A stretch of DNA of 45,612 nt from contig CAJJRX010000014.1 of NCBI GenBank assembly GCA_905194315.1, forward strand, positions 1 to 45,612. Reading direction: 5' to 3'. Under the pieces are notes generated by a model. The model was not told the DNA's origin and made no database searches. It was given only the letters and a program-made list of their open reading frames with translations. Positions 15,498-25,900 of this stretch are shown here, one piece after another; position 1 is the first letter of the stretch, and each line of letters starts with the position of its first letter. The DNA is from an uncultured Sutterella sp. (GTDB lineage Bacteria > Pseudomonadota > Gammaproteobacteria > Burkholderiales > Burkholderiaceae_F). The position numbers were made by a program, and so were the translations under genes.

Positions 15498-16209
15498 TAT
15501 TCACGGTCTACGTGAAGGCACGGGGTCGAGTTTTCTCGCCGCCAATCTCGCACAGATTCTCTCGGAGAGCAAACCCGTTGCGCTCGTGAGCACCTCCCCC
15601 TCTCCGGGAACCTTTGAGACGTACTGGGGACTCCCCCTCACCGGCACCCGCAGCTGGGTGCGCCAGCTCGAGAGCGCCCGTCCGATCACTGATGCCGCGG
15701 TGCGTGCCGATCACGGCTTTCCCGTGCTGCTGCCCTGCGGGGACGCGCAGATGCCCGATGACTGTGACGGGCTTGCCCGCAAACTGCTGAGCACCCTCAA
15801 CGCACAGGCCTTCGGCTGCACCATCATTGATGCCGGTGCCTGCGGCAGCCGCAGGGATGAGAGCTTCTGCGCCCTGTCGGACATTGTGGTGTGCGTGCTT
15901 GAACCCGATCACGATTCTCTTCTGCGGCTCGACCGCTATCAGCCGCTTGACAACGAGGTTTTTGTTCTCAACAAAGTGGTGCCCGGCTCGACCGTCGGCT
16001 ATCGTCTCACCTCCTATCTCGAGACAGAACCCCGCTTTATCGGTAAACTGATTACACCTGTTCTGCCTCTTGATGAGGCTGCCCGCGAGAGTGGTTTCCT
16101 GATGACCCGCGTGACAAAGAGTGCCCCGCAATCGGCTGTCAGTCAGACCATCCGCTCATGTACGCAAAGCCTGCTTGTCGCGGCTGACAGACTCGGCCGT
16201 CAGCGCTGA
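15487..16209 (+). CDS. bcsQ: cellulose biosynthesis protein BcsQ (MinD/ParA-like ATPase)
   Basis: This 240-residue protein has a MinD/ParA fold. The nucleotide loop GLREGTGSSF (7-16) has the shape of the deviant Walker A motif but lacks both lysines, as BcsQ proteins often do. TIIDAG and the VLNKV strand fit the rest of the ATPase core. BcsQ helps place and assemble the cellulose synthase at the inner membrane. The start MIISIHG is preceded by GATGGGAG and overlaps the bcsR end. bcsA follows after 64 bases. Confidence 0.85.
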   Translation: MIISIHGLREGTGSSFLAANLAQILSESKPVALVSTSPSPGTFETYWGLPLTGTRSWVRQLESARPITDAAVRADHGFPVLLPCGDAQMPDDCDGLARKLLSTLNAQAFGCTIIDAGACGSRRDESFCALSDIVVCVLEPDHDSLLRLDRYQPLDNEVFVLNKVVPGSTVGYRLTSYLETEPRFIGKLITPVLPLDEAARESGFLMTRVTKSAPQSAVSQTIRSCTQSLLVAADRLGRQR

Positions 16210-16273
16210 GCGCCTCGCATGCCGGTATTGAAAACAGAATAACCCGCTCTTCTGCTGGAGTCGTCCTCACACT

Positions 16274-19000
16274 ATGTGGTGTCTAACGCTTCTGAAAGCC
16301 TTCTGGGAAGGTTTGAAAAACACCCTCATTGCCTTGACCGCCTATACGTCAAGCCTTGCGGGCTTTCTTGCCAATGCCGTCGCCCTGCTGGCGGCCTGGC
16401 TGCTGCTGCCGCTCGAAAACGAGCGCTGGCAGTTCGTCATCCGCGAGCGCGCCGGACTCTTTCCGCAGATCCGCTGGCAGCGTCTGCGACCGCTTGATCC
16501 GGTCCGCATTGTGCTTCAGAGTCTGTTTCTTGTTGTGTTCACCCTGCCGCGTGACTTCGTGAGCCGCCTCGGCAGTGGTGAGGGGAAACGCGGCCGCGCC
16601 CGTCAGGGCACTGCCGTCACACACACGCACTGGGAGCGCTTCAGAACCGCTCTGACCCGCTTCTGGGAGGAACGTATTCTTTTCCCCCTCACCGCTATTC
16701 TCACCCGCATCACCGACGCCGCCACTCGTGCCCTGCAGGGTACGCGCCTTGGCCGCGGTGATCTTAAGAGCCCCTCTGAGCGCCGCCTTGAGCGCATTCT
16801 TGTTGGTATTGCGCTCGTCATCGTCGGCCTGCTCGGCATCTGGTGCATCACACAGCCGCTCACGCTCGGTCCGCAGCTCGTTTTTGTGCTGAGCGCCCTC
16901 TTCCTCTCGCTGGTGTTCCGCCGGGTGAAGTCGCATCTCACTATTCTGCTGATGATCGTTCTCTCGGTCATCGTCTCGACACGCTATCTGTTCTGGCGCG
17001 CCACGGAAACCCTGAATTTCGACACGCCGGGATCGGCCGTTTTCGGCATTCTGCTGCTTGGCGCCGAACTCTACGCCTATCTCGTGATGGTGCTCTCGTA
17101 CTTCCAGGTGTTCTGGGTGCTTGAGCGCAAACCCGTGCCGATGCCCGCTGACGTCTCCACCTGGCCGCACGTGGATATCTGTATTCCGACCTACAACGAA
17201 CCGCTCGACGTGATCAAGCCCACTGTGCTTGCCGCCCAGAGCATGGACTGGCCTGCGGAAAAACTCCATATCTGGATTCTTGACGACGGCAGTCGCGAGG
17301 AGTTCAAGGCGTTTGCCCGGGAGGTGGGCGTAGGCTGCATTCACCGTGAAAAGCACAATCACGCCAAGGCCGGCAACATCAACAATGCGCTCAAACAGAT
17401 GAGCGGCGACTTCGTGGCCATTTTCGACTGCGACCACGTGCCGGTGAGAAGCTTCCTGCAGATGACCATCGGCTGGCTCATGAAGGATCCGAAGATCGCG
17501 CTCGTGCAGACACCGCACCACTTCTACTCTCAGGATCCGTTCTCGCGCAACCTCGGGCTCGACAGCACCATTCCTGATGACAACGCGCTCTTTCACGACT
17601 TCATTCAGAAAGGCAACGATGCCTGGGATGCGACGATGTTCTGCGGCTCCTGCGCTGTGATGCGCCGCAGCGCGCTCGATGAGGTGGGCGGCATTGCCGT
17701 GGAAACGGTGACAGAGGATGCGCACACATCGCTCAAACTCAACCGCCGCGGCTGGTCTTCCGCCTTTATCGGCGTGCCGCTCGCGGCCGGGCTCTCCACG
17801 GAAACCCTTTCGGCTCACGTCGGACAGCGTATCCGCTGGGCCCGAGGCATGATTCAGATTTTCCGCCTCGACAACCCTCTGCGCGGCAAAGGCCTCAGCT
17901 GGGGGCAGCGCCTGTGTTTTCTCAACGCCATGATCCACTTCCTGCACGGTCTGCCGCGACTGATCTTTCTGCTTGCGCCGCTGCCGTACATTTTCTTCGG
18001 CTCCATGGTTTTTGATGCACCGATTCTGACCATTTTCGCGTTTGCCGTGCCGCATATGCTGCACGCCACCCTCACCAACGGGATTCTGCAGCGCGGCTAC
18101 CGTTCTCCCTTCCTCGGCAGTATCTACGAGGCGGTGCTGAGCTGGTACATTCTGCTGCCGACCACCGTGGCGCTCATCAATCCGAAATACGGCAAATTCA
18201 ATGTGACCGTCAAAGGCGGCACGGTCGAGAGCCAGTACCTTGACTGGCAGATCATCCGCCCGTATCTGGTGCTCATTGCGCTCAATCTTGCCGGGCTCAT
18301 CGGCGGGATCTGGCTGCTCGCCTCCAACCCGCATCAGGAGCTTTTCACGCTGATCAACATCGGCTGGATTCTCTACAACCTGGTGATTCTCGGAGCGACC
18401 ACCGCCGTGGCCGTGGAAACAGTGCAGGAGCGCCGCTTCCCGCGTGTGCCGATCAACCGTGACGCCTCGGTGAAACTCGCCAGCGGCACGCTGCTTTCTG
18501 CGAAGCTGCGTGACTACTCGCAAAACGGTGCCAATGTGGTAATTCCCGCCCTCGATCCGCTCTCGGCGGTAACCCTGCCCCCGATGCCCAGACTCGGTGA
18601 ACACCTTGAACTGGTGCTCGGTCTGGATTCGCGTCTGGTCAGTTTCCCCGCCATCGTGCGCCGCGTGCACACGAATGACGCCGGTGAAACGGTGATGGGG
18701 CTTGAGCTGGTGAATCTCACCATTGATATGGAGCGCGAGCTCACCGCGGCCACGTTCGGGCGTGCTGACGCCTGGGCCAAGGAGCCTGTGGGTTCACGCA
18801 ATCCCTTTGCCGGCAGCTCCGCGCTTCTCGGCTTTGCCTGGCGCGGCTACCGGGCGCTCGCGAAATTCGCGCCGCCTGCCCTGCAGCCGGCGATCCGGCT
18901 CGTGAGCGGTCTCACCGGCTGGGTGTTGTCCTTTATCCCGCGTCCGGCCGGAAAGCGCTACGGACTTTCGACCATCGGACGCGTGAGTAAAGAGAGCTGA
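16274..19000 (+). CDS. bcsA: cellulose synthase catalytic subunit BcsA
   Basis: This 908-residue inner-membrane glycosyltransferase (GT2) polymerises UDP-glucose into beta-1,4-glucan. Hydrophobic segments flank the catalytic core, which carries DD (D337, D338), the DxD motif in FDCDH (D385, D387), TED (480-482) and QRIRW (518-522). The C-terminal PilZ domain has RRFPR (720-724) and DYSQNG (747-752), the RxxxR and DxSxxG signatures that bind cyclic-di-GMP, so activity should require it. Downstream lies a large cyclic-di-GMP enzyme. An extended N-terminal part (about 1-260) with several helices precedes the core. The ribosome-binding site (GGAG) is distant, so translation may depend on upstream reading. 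Confidence 0.95.
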   Translation: MWCLTLLKAFWEGLKNTLIALTAYTSSLAGFLANAVALLAAWLLLPLENERWQFVIRERAGLFPQIRWQRLRPLDPVRIVLQSLFLVVFTLPRDFVSRLGSGEGKRGRARQGTAVTHTHWERFRTALTRFWEERILFPLTAILTRITDAATRALQGTRLGRGDLKSPSERRLERILVGIALVIVGLLGIWCITQPLTLGPQLVFVLSALFLSLVFRRVKSHLTILLMIVLSVIVSTRYLFWRATETLNFDTPGSAVFGILLLGAELYAYLVMVLSYFQVFWVLERKPVPMPADVSTWPHVDICIPTYNEPLDVIKPTVLAAQSMDWPAEKLHIWILDDGSREEFKAFAREVGVGCIHREKHNHAKAGNINNALKQMSGDFVAIFDCDHVPVRSFLQMTIGWLMKDPKIALVQTPHHFYSQDPFSRNLGLDSTIPDDNALFHDFIQKGNDAWDATMFCGSCAVMRRSALDEVGGIAVETVTEDAHTSLKLNRRGWSSAFIGVPLAAGLSTETLSAHVGQRIRWARGMIQIFRLDNPLRGKGLSWGQRLCFLNAMIHFLHGLPRLIFLLAPLPYIFFGSMVFDAPILTIFAFAVPHMLHATLTNGILQRGYRSPFLGSIYEAVLSWYILLPTTVALINPKYGKFNVTVKGGTVESQYLDWQIIRPYLVLIALNLAGLIGGIWLLASNPHQELFTLINIGWILYNLVILGATTAVAVETVQERRFPRVPINRDASVKLASGTLLSAKLRDYSQNGANVVIPALDPLSAVTLPPMPRLGEHLELVLGLDSRLVSFPAIVRRVHTNDAGETVMGLELVNLTIDMERELTAATFGRADAWAKEPVGSRNPFAGSSALLGFAWRGYRALAKFAPPALQPAIRLVSGLTGWVLSFIPRPAGKRYGLSTIGRVSKES

Positions 19001-19245
19001 TTTTTTTCTGCCGCCGCTCTGCCCTGGAGTCTGTAAACAGGATCAGCACAATCGAAATGGAATGTGTTTTCCATTGAACGGAAACACCTCTCAGAGTAGA
19101 CTCACAGAAAACATTTTTCTGCCGCTGAGCCCGCGCACAGAACCCCGTTTCAGGCGACGGCAGTGGTTTAAACGATTCTTTAACGTTAACGGAGAGAGTG
19201 CGAAAACGAGGCGATTGCCCGGGATTTGCACTCACAGAAAACTCT
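19001..19245 (+). other. 245-bp gap between bcsA and bcsB
   Basis: This non-coding stretch separates two subunits that are normally adjacent. It starts with a T-run right after the bcsA stop. It holds a 7-bp hairpin AATGGAA/TTCCATT (19056-19075) and a 13-base direct repeat ACTCACAGAAAAC at 19110-19122 and 19230-19242. The second repeat ends four bases before the bcsB ATG. An internal promoter or processing site is possible. Confidence 0.5.
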
Positions 19246-21612
19246 ATGAATTTCTTTGCCAAACAACCTTCCCGCGCAGCTGACGCGAGCGTGAGCAAGC
19301 TCTCGCACTCGGTTCGCGGTGCGCTCTGGCTTTTAGGCATTGCTTCCCTGACGGTTGCCGGAAGCGCCCGGACTGCGCCTCTGCCCGATCATATTCCGGT
19401 GCCTGATGCGCTTCGCACTGCCACCGAAATGCTCCCCGACCTGATGCCTCCCATGCATGAGGCGATGCCGCTTTTTGACGCGGCCATCGGCGGCCGTCCG
19501 GGTTCGATCCGCATGACCGGACTCTATGCGCAGCGCTCGTTCACCTTTGGTGTCATGCGCGACGAAGTCGTCTCGGATGCGTCGATCACACTGATTCTGC
19601 ATCCCTCCCCCACGCTCAGGAGCCGTTCCGCCGTCAATGTGGTGCTTAACGACCATCTGATCGGCACGGTTCAGCTTGTTGCACCCGCTGCCGACGGGGC
19701 GAAGAATGACGGCAAGTCCGCAGAAGGCAAGGCGGCTCAGGATCCTGCCGCCGCACAGGCCGAACGCACTGTCAAGGTGACACTGCCCGTTGACGGCCGT
19801 GCGCTTCGCGGCTACAACCGCATCGACCTCAACTTTGAGGGCTCCTATGCTGATGCGTGCGAAAACCCGCTCGCCAACCACGTCTGGGTGGAACTCGATC
19901 CCGCAAGTACGCTCAATCTTTCGGTTCAGCGTCTTCGCAACCCCAACGAACTCACCTACCTGCCCGGTCCCTTTGTGAGCAAGAACACCCGCTCGCAGCA
20001 GACGCTGCCGGTAGCCTTTGCCGCAAACCCCAGCGCTGGTGAACTTGAAGCCGCCGGCATCATCGCCTCCTGGGCGGGGCGTGAGGCCGAGTGGCGCGGT
20101 ATCCGGCTGCCCGCCTATATCAACGAGGCCCCGGTTGACGCCCATTTTGTAACGTTTATGACGGCCAAACACCGTCCGGACTTCCTCAAGGATCTGCCCG
20201 AACCCAAGGGACCCGGCGTGTCGATTGTCAACGCCCCCTTCTCGCTCTGGGCCAAGATGCTGGTAATCAGCGGCCGCGATGAGGCCGACCTCAAGGCCGC
20301 CGCCTCCGCTCTGGCCACCGGCAGTGCGATTTTCTCCGGTGACTCTGTCACGCTTACCGATCTGCCGCCCGTGGCAAAGCGCGCCCCCTATGATGCGCCG
20401 CGCTGGCTGCCCACGGACCGTCCGGTCACTCTGGGTGAACTCACCACCTACAAGGGCCAGCTCTCCACGCGCGGGATTGAACCCGCCCCTGTGCATCTGC
20501 CCTTCCGCCTGCCGCCCGACCTGTACACGTTTGAGCGCCAGAGCGTGCCGCTCAAGATTGCCACGCATGCCACACCGCCCGCTCCGGGCGGCTCTGCACA
20601 GCTTCGTGTGCGCCTCAACAACGCCATGGTTGCCGCCTCCGGGATCACCGGTAAGGACGCCTCCAACGGCAAAGAGGAGTCTCTGATGCGCTTCTCGGCG
20701 ATGACCCCTGATGCGGGCCGCTGGGACTCGATCGGTGTGCCCGGTGTGTATCTGAAGGCTGAAAACGATCTCGAAATCGACTTCCGCTACAGCACGCCCG
20801 TCTCGAGCGGCACCGTGACGGACTGCCGCTACGCGCTGCCCTCGGAAAGTCAGGGCGATATTGATCCGAATTCGACGATTGACTTCTCGGGCTTTTACCA
20901 CTATGCCGTGCTGCCGGATCTGAACCGCTTCACGCGTGCGGGCTATCCCTTCACAATTCATGCCGACCTTGCCACGACCACCGTCGTGGTGCCTGACAAG
21001 GTCACTGCCACCGATCTCGGGGTGTATCTCACCACGCTCGCGCGCTTTGGTGCGCAGACCGGTGCCCCGGCAACCGCTCTCACGGTGAAGACCGCCGGGA
21101 CGTTTGATCCCGCCGGCGCCGCTGATGTGATTTATGTGGGTGCCATGCCCGCCAACGCGTCGAGCGTCGAAGCGATCCGCGAGGCGATGAAGGCCTTCGC
21201 GAAAGCACCCGCTCAGAGACAGAATGTGCTCAATGAGGCTCCCATGTCCGCCATTGTCGGCATGGAAAACCCTGCAAAGAAGGGTCACTCGATGGTGGCA
21301 CTGCTCTCGGGCAATCCTGATATGAGCAAGAAACTCATCACCATGCTCGCCACGCCGGCCGCACTCAATGAAGTGAGCGGCGGAACCGCCCTCATCACCG
21401 GCGGCGATGTCCGCAGTTTCGAGGCTCGCGACACCTACAGTATCGGTGAGCTGCCCTGGAGCGCGAAAGTCTGGGCGAAGCTCTCCTCCTCGCCCGTGTG
21501 GATGGTCTGCGCCGCACTGCTCGCCGCCATTGTGCTCGGTGCGATCAGCTACATCCTGATGCGTCTGCGCATCCGCGCCCGTCTGGCTATCAAGGAGAAG
21601 GATCATGAATAA
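19246..21612 (+). CDS. bcsB: cellulose synthase regulatory subunit BcsB
   Basis: This 788-residue periplasmic protein has an N-terminal signal sequence (hydrophobic VRGALWLLGIASLTVAGSA, then TAPLPDH) and a single C-terminal membrane helix (VWMVCAALLAAIVLGAISYI). Between them are the carbohydrate-binding and flavodoxin-like modules of BcsB, with the characteristic RLRNPNELTYLPGPF and DLNFEGSYADAC-type stretches. It pairs with BcsA, forms the crown that guides the glucan through the periplasm, and anchors it. The ATG at 19246 is preferred to a GTG at 19198 because it gives a normal signal peptide. Its end overlaps the bcsZ start by eight bases, so translation is coupled. Confidence 0.9.
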   Translation: MNFFAKQPSRAADASVSKLSHSVRGALWLLGIASLTVAGSARTAPLPDHIPVPDALRTATEMLPDLMPPMHEAMPLFDAAIGGRPGSIRMTGLYAQRSFTFGVMRDEVVSDASITLILHPSPTLRSRSAVNVVLNDHLIGTVQLVAPAADGAKNDGKSAEGKAAQDPAAAQAERTVKVTLPVDGRALRGYNRIDLNFEGSYADACENPLANHVWVELDPASTLNLSVQRLRNPNELTYLPGPFVSKNTRSQQTLPVAFAANPSAGELEAAGIIASWAGREAEWRGIRLPAYINEAPVDAHFVTFMTAKHRPDFLKDLPEPKGPGVSIVNAPFSLWAKMLVISGRDEADLKAAASALATGSAIFSGDSVTLTDLPPVAKRAPYDAPRWLPTDRPVTLGELTTYKGQLSTRGIEPAPVHLPFRLPPDLYTFERQSVPLKIATHATPPAPGGSAQLRVRLNNAMVAASGITGKDASNGKEESLMRFSAMTPDAGRWDSIGVPGVYLKAENDLEIDFRYSTPVSSGTVTDCRYALPSESQGDIDPNSTIDFSGFYHYAVLPDLNRFTRAGYPFTIHADLATTTVVVPDKVTATDLGVYLTTLARFGAQTGAPATALTVKTAGTFDPAGAADVIYVGAMPANASSVEAIREAMKAFAKAPAQRQNVLNEAPMSAIVGMENPAKKGHSMVALLSGNPDMSKKLITMLATPAALNEVSGGTALITGGDVRSFEARDTYSIGELPWSAKVWAKLSSSPVWMVCAALLAAIVLGAISYILMRLRIRARLAIKEKDHE

Positions 21613-22807
21613 GTTCACGACGTCTCTGATGAGTCTTGCGCTTGCGGCATCCTTTGCCGGCGTGCAGACGGTGCAGGCTGAGGAAAAGGCCGCCACCGCC
21701 GCGCCGGCACCCGCACAGGCTGCAGCCGCGCCCGCGGCCCTCGCCCCGGTGCGCTCGCTCAACAAAGCCCCGACGGACACCTGGCCCGCCTGGAAGGAGT
21801 TCCGCAAATCCGCCCTTGAAAAAGGCCGTGTGATCGACCGCAGTGATGACCGGCTCATCACCACCAGTGAGGGTCAGTCCTACGGGATGTTCTTTGCGCT
21901 TGTCGCCAATGACCGTCCGAGCTTTGATGCCATGTGGCAGTGGACCGTGGCGAACCTCTGCGAGGGCGACTGCGGTAAAACCCGCATGGCCTGGCTCTGG
22001 GGTGCCTCTGAAAGCGTCAAGGACGCGAAGAATCCGGTCAAATGGGGTGTGATCGACAGCAACAACGCCACCGACGCGGACCTGTGGATCGCCTACTCGC
22101 TCCTTGAAGCGGCAGACCGCTGGGAAAACCCGAAATACCGTGATGACGCCATGGCGCTGCTCGAACGCGTCAAGCAGGACGTGCGCGTGGTACGCGGTCT
22201 CGGTGCTGTACTGCTGCCGGCGAATGTCGGGTTTGAGAAAAACGGCAACGTGGTGCTCAATCCGAGCTATTACCCGATCTCGGTGCTCAAGCGTCTGGAG
22301 GCAGTGGATCCGCTCTGGCGTGAAGTGCGCTGGGGGTCCATGCGTGCGCTGCTGCGCAGTGCCGAATCCGGTCTGAGTCCGGACTGGGTCGCCTTCGGTC
22401 AGCGCTGGGGCACGCGAAACCGTGATGAGTCCTCTGAAGGCAGCTGGAATGCCATCCGTGTCTATCTCTGGGCCGGCATGATGCCGCAGGATGACCCCGA
22501 TGCTATCCGGCTGCGCGATCTGCTCTCGCCCATGGTCGATGTCACCCGTGCCCGCTACCTCACGCCTGTGAGCACGGACACGGCAGCCTTTACGGTCTCG
22601 CAGAAGGGACCTCTCGCGTTTGGCGCCTGTGTTCTGCCCTGGGTAAAAGATGAGCGCGTGGGTGCCTACATCCGCACGAGCCTCTCGACAATGGCACTTA
22701 CCGGTGAGGACTACTACCGCAGCGTGCTCGTGATGTTCGGCATGGGTTTTGACGAAGGCCGGTTCGCCTTCGGTCACGACGGCCGTCTCATCATCAAAGG
22801 AGACTGA
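21605..22807 (+). CDS. bcsZ: endo-1,4-beta-glucanase BcsZ (GH8)
   Basis: This 400-residue periplasmic cellulase has a signal peptide (cleavage near AEEKA) and an Ala/Pro-rich linker (about 28-52). The glycoside hydrolase family 8 domain carries a catalytic glutamate in TTSEGQSYGM and an aspartate in NNATDADLWIAYSL. It trims nascent glucan and is needed for normal export. It overlaps bcsB. A hairpin without a T-run follows it. Confidence 0.93.
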   Translation: MNKFTTSLMSLALAASFAGVQTVQAEEKAATAAPAPAQAAAAPAALAPVRSLNKAPTDTWPAWKEFRKSALEKGRVIDRSDDRLITTSEGQSYGMFFALVANDRPSFDAMWQWTVANLCEGDCGKTRMAWLWGASESVKDAKNPVKWGVIDSNNATDADLWIAYSLLEAADRWENPKYRDDAMALLERVKQDVRVVRGLGAVLLPANVGFEKNGNVVLNPSYYPISVLKRLEAVDPLWREVRWGSMRALLRSAESGLSPDWVAFGQRWGTRNRDESSEGSWNAIRVYLWAGMMPQDDPDAIRLRDLLSPMVDVTRARYLTPVSTDTAAFTVSQKGPLAFGACVLPWVKDERVGAYIRTSLSTMALTGEDYYRSVLVMFGMGFDEGRFAFGHDGRLIIKGD

Positions 22808-22816
22808 GCGCTGCCG

Positions 22817-22853
22817 CCGGGATGACGCTCGCTGCTGAGGAGCGTCTTCCCGG
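22817..22853 (+). other. intercistronic hairpin after bcsZ
   Basis: A 14-bp stem with one mismatch (22817-22830 with 22840-22853) lies between bcsZ and the EAL/GGDEF gene. No T-run follows, so it is more likely an mRNA-stabilising or processing structure than a terminator. Confidence 0.5.
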
Positions 22854-22900
22854 GCTGTGCGCCCGTCTCTTACACAGATCAAGCTTAACTCTGAGCGACG

Positions 22901-25900
22901 ATGAAGCGACTACTAGCATTCAGCCAACAGGTTTTTGCCCAGGATCGGGCAACATTAAGGCGCATGGCCGGTCTGGCCGAGCGTCCTGAAGGGCGTTATC
23001 TGCTCGAAGCGCTTCCCGGCAGCGCCTCGCCGGCCTTTTTCATGGGCGGGGCGTGCCCGCTCTCGGGCGTCGATGCCGGCTCGATCGAAGCCTGTTTCTC
23101 GCAGACCCTGACCCTTTCCGCCCCGTTTGCCCGTGAGATCGGTCTCACGGCGGGGATGAGTCAGGTCGACATCCGTCATCTGATTGCCACCCCTGCCGAT
23201 GCCAGACTCTGGGAGGCCGCTCTCGAACGGCTTATCGGCGGTGAGCGTGAAGTCACGGTGACGCTGCGGCTTTTCATCGCCGGCGAAATCGTCTGGTCAG
23301 TGATCAGAATGGCGAGTCTGATCCCGCTGCTCACAGCCAAAGAGGAAATTGAACTGCCCGAGGATGACATTCCCCGGCTCGCGGATGCGCCGGTGGCGAA
23401 AAACGCCGGCGACATGAACCAGCCCATCAATGCGGAAATCTCCTCGGAGCACACGGGGCCGGTGCAGTACCCGCCTGAAATGCTCCCCGCCTATATCGGC
23501 AGCATTGAGCGGCTTGATGTGCCGCAGATCGCGCAGTCGCTCATCGGCAAGGTGGCGCTTCGCGCCGAGGAGCAGACGGCCATTCTCAATGACCTCAAAC
23601 GCCTCACGGAGCGCTCGACACTGATCGTGACGCTCTCGGGCCCTGTGGTGACCCGGCACGGCACGCTTGCGGATCTGATCAAGCAGCACCTGCCCGCCAC
23701 CGACTGCCCGCTGGTGGCGCCGGTGACGTATTTCGGCGCCATTCTGGTGGGGCGTGCCCTCAAATCCACACCGGAGCGGCTCCGGGAGATTCTCTCTGAG
23801 ACGCTCTCACAGATCCGCCTTCGCTACGGTATTGACCTGCACCCCGAGATCAGTATTCTCTCGATTCCGATTGCCGACTCGCCCGCAGCGCTGCGTACCG
23901 CGGTGAAAACCTATCTCGAAGCGCTCTCTGTGGCGGAACGCCCCGCCAGAGTTCTTCCGCCTGCCTCGCACAAACCCGGCACTATCCCGAAGGGGGCCAG
24001 CACCGGCACCTCCCTCACCCTCTCCGAGGTGGTCTCGCTCACCGAAGCCATCCAGAATGACTTTTCCGGCTTCCAGCTGCTCACCCAGCTGCAGGTGTCC
24101 TCGAAAACCGGGTACTACTGCGGGGCCGAGTGTCTGGTGAGACTGATCAATGAGGCGCCCGGCATGGGGCCTGGCCGTTTCGTACCGCTGCTCGAAACCA
24201 GTCCGCTTGCCATAGCTTTCGGTCGCAGAATCTTTGAACTCTCCACCTCGCTTGTGGCGCTTTTCAGAGAAGCGCTCAAGCGTGCGCACGGCACGCCCGG
24301 CGCGCATCCGCACGCCACAGGATTCCGTCTCGGCGTCAATGTCTCGCCCGCGCAGACGGCTGACAGTTTCTGGAGCACGTTTGTTGAAGAGACCCTGCGC
24401 CAGAACGGCGTTCAGGGCACTAATTTTGAATTTGAATTCACCGAAACCACCCGCGCCCTCTCGCTCACCAACCTGACCGCCTGGATGGACAAATGCCGCG
24501 CACTCGGCATCACCTGGTCACTTGACGATTTCGGGATGGGCTACAACGGCATCGACATGATGCTCAAAGGCAGTTTCGACACGGTCAAATTTGACCGCTC
24601 GTTTGTGCTTGAGGCGCTCGCCAACGCCCAGACGGAGACCTTTTTCAAATACCTGATCCAGGCCTGCCGCGCGCAGGGCGCCACCATCTGTCTGGAGGGG
24701 ATTGAGGACGAGCGTATTCTCGAACGGGTGCAGGTCTTTATGGCCGACGCCTGGCAGGGTTACCTCTTCAGCCGCCCCGAAGCGCCCAGAGTGAGTGCAC
24801 AGCATGTCGCCGAACCGGCGCTGCCCGGAAAACACACCGAAGAGAGAAACACCTTTGAAGACATGAGCGAGAGCTCCACGCTCGATGAGCTCTCACGGGT
24901 GGCCGCAGAAGTCGATGCCACGGAGGCGACCGAAACACAGCCGCCCGCGGCAGCGCCCCGGCAGAACTACCGCACCCTGCCCTTCCGGCCGTTCCTTGCA
25001 GTGCTGTTCACGCCGCTCGTGATCCTGCTCATCTTCACCATGGGGATGTTCTTCACCTTTAACGCTGACGTGGAAAAGCAGGCCAACCGCCTCACCCGGG
25101 AGGCCGTCACCCGGATCATCTCCGCGCAGGCCTCCGCTGTGCGTGTCGAGCAACTCAGAAGCTCGCTCACCACGCTCTCGGAAACAAGCGACAGCGCACA
25201 GGCCAAAACCGCCTACAACGCCGCCAAGGCCCTGCTCTCCGCCTCGGCACTCGACCGCCACGGCGAAACCCGTGAAGGCATGAAAACCCTGCTGAGCACT
25301 GTGGAAACCGTCTGGCAGCAGCGCCAGGCGTTTGATGCCAGAGCCAGTGAAATCGACAACCTCTGGCAGCAGCTCTATTTCAAGATGATGACGATCTCGG
25401 CACTGAGCGCCGGAGCCAACCCCGAGCAGCTCCCTCTGATCGAAGGCGTCACCAAGGAGCTCTCCCTGCAGGGCGGACAGTTTGAGGCGATGCACACGGC
25501 AGTGGCCCGTGCCATGGACGGCTACGGCTACATCTGCTCGAGAAGCGCCATCTCCTCGCGCCTCGCGTTTACCGAAGATCTGATCATCCAGTGCCGGCAG
25601 CTGCGCCGCACGGAGGCGGATCTGCACAAAACCATTGATGAGCTGGCCTCGATCCGGCAGACCTTTGTTGATCAGATCAAATCGATGGACCGTGATGCGG
25701 TCGCCCTTGAGCAGCACTTTACCGATATCGAAACACGCGACCTGGTGAGCGACATTGACCTTGTGCACAGTCTTACCGCGCGCTACCGTCCGTGGATGAT
25801 GGTTCTTGTGGGCGCAATCACGCTGCTCACGCTCATCTCTGCGATCGGCATGCTCACGGTGCTGCGTCCGATCGACCGTCTGCTCAAGGCGCTCAGAGCC

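Noticed and set aside
16349..21864. Very long antisense open frames over bcsA and bcsB (773 and 843 codons)
   Set aside because: They are mirror images of strongly coding GC-rich genes on the plus strand, show His/Arg/Gly-rich non-protein-like composition and have no recognisable domains.
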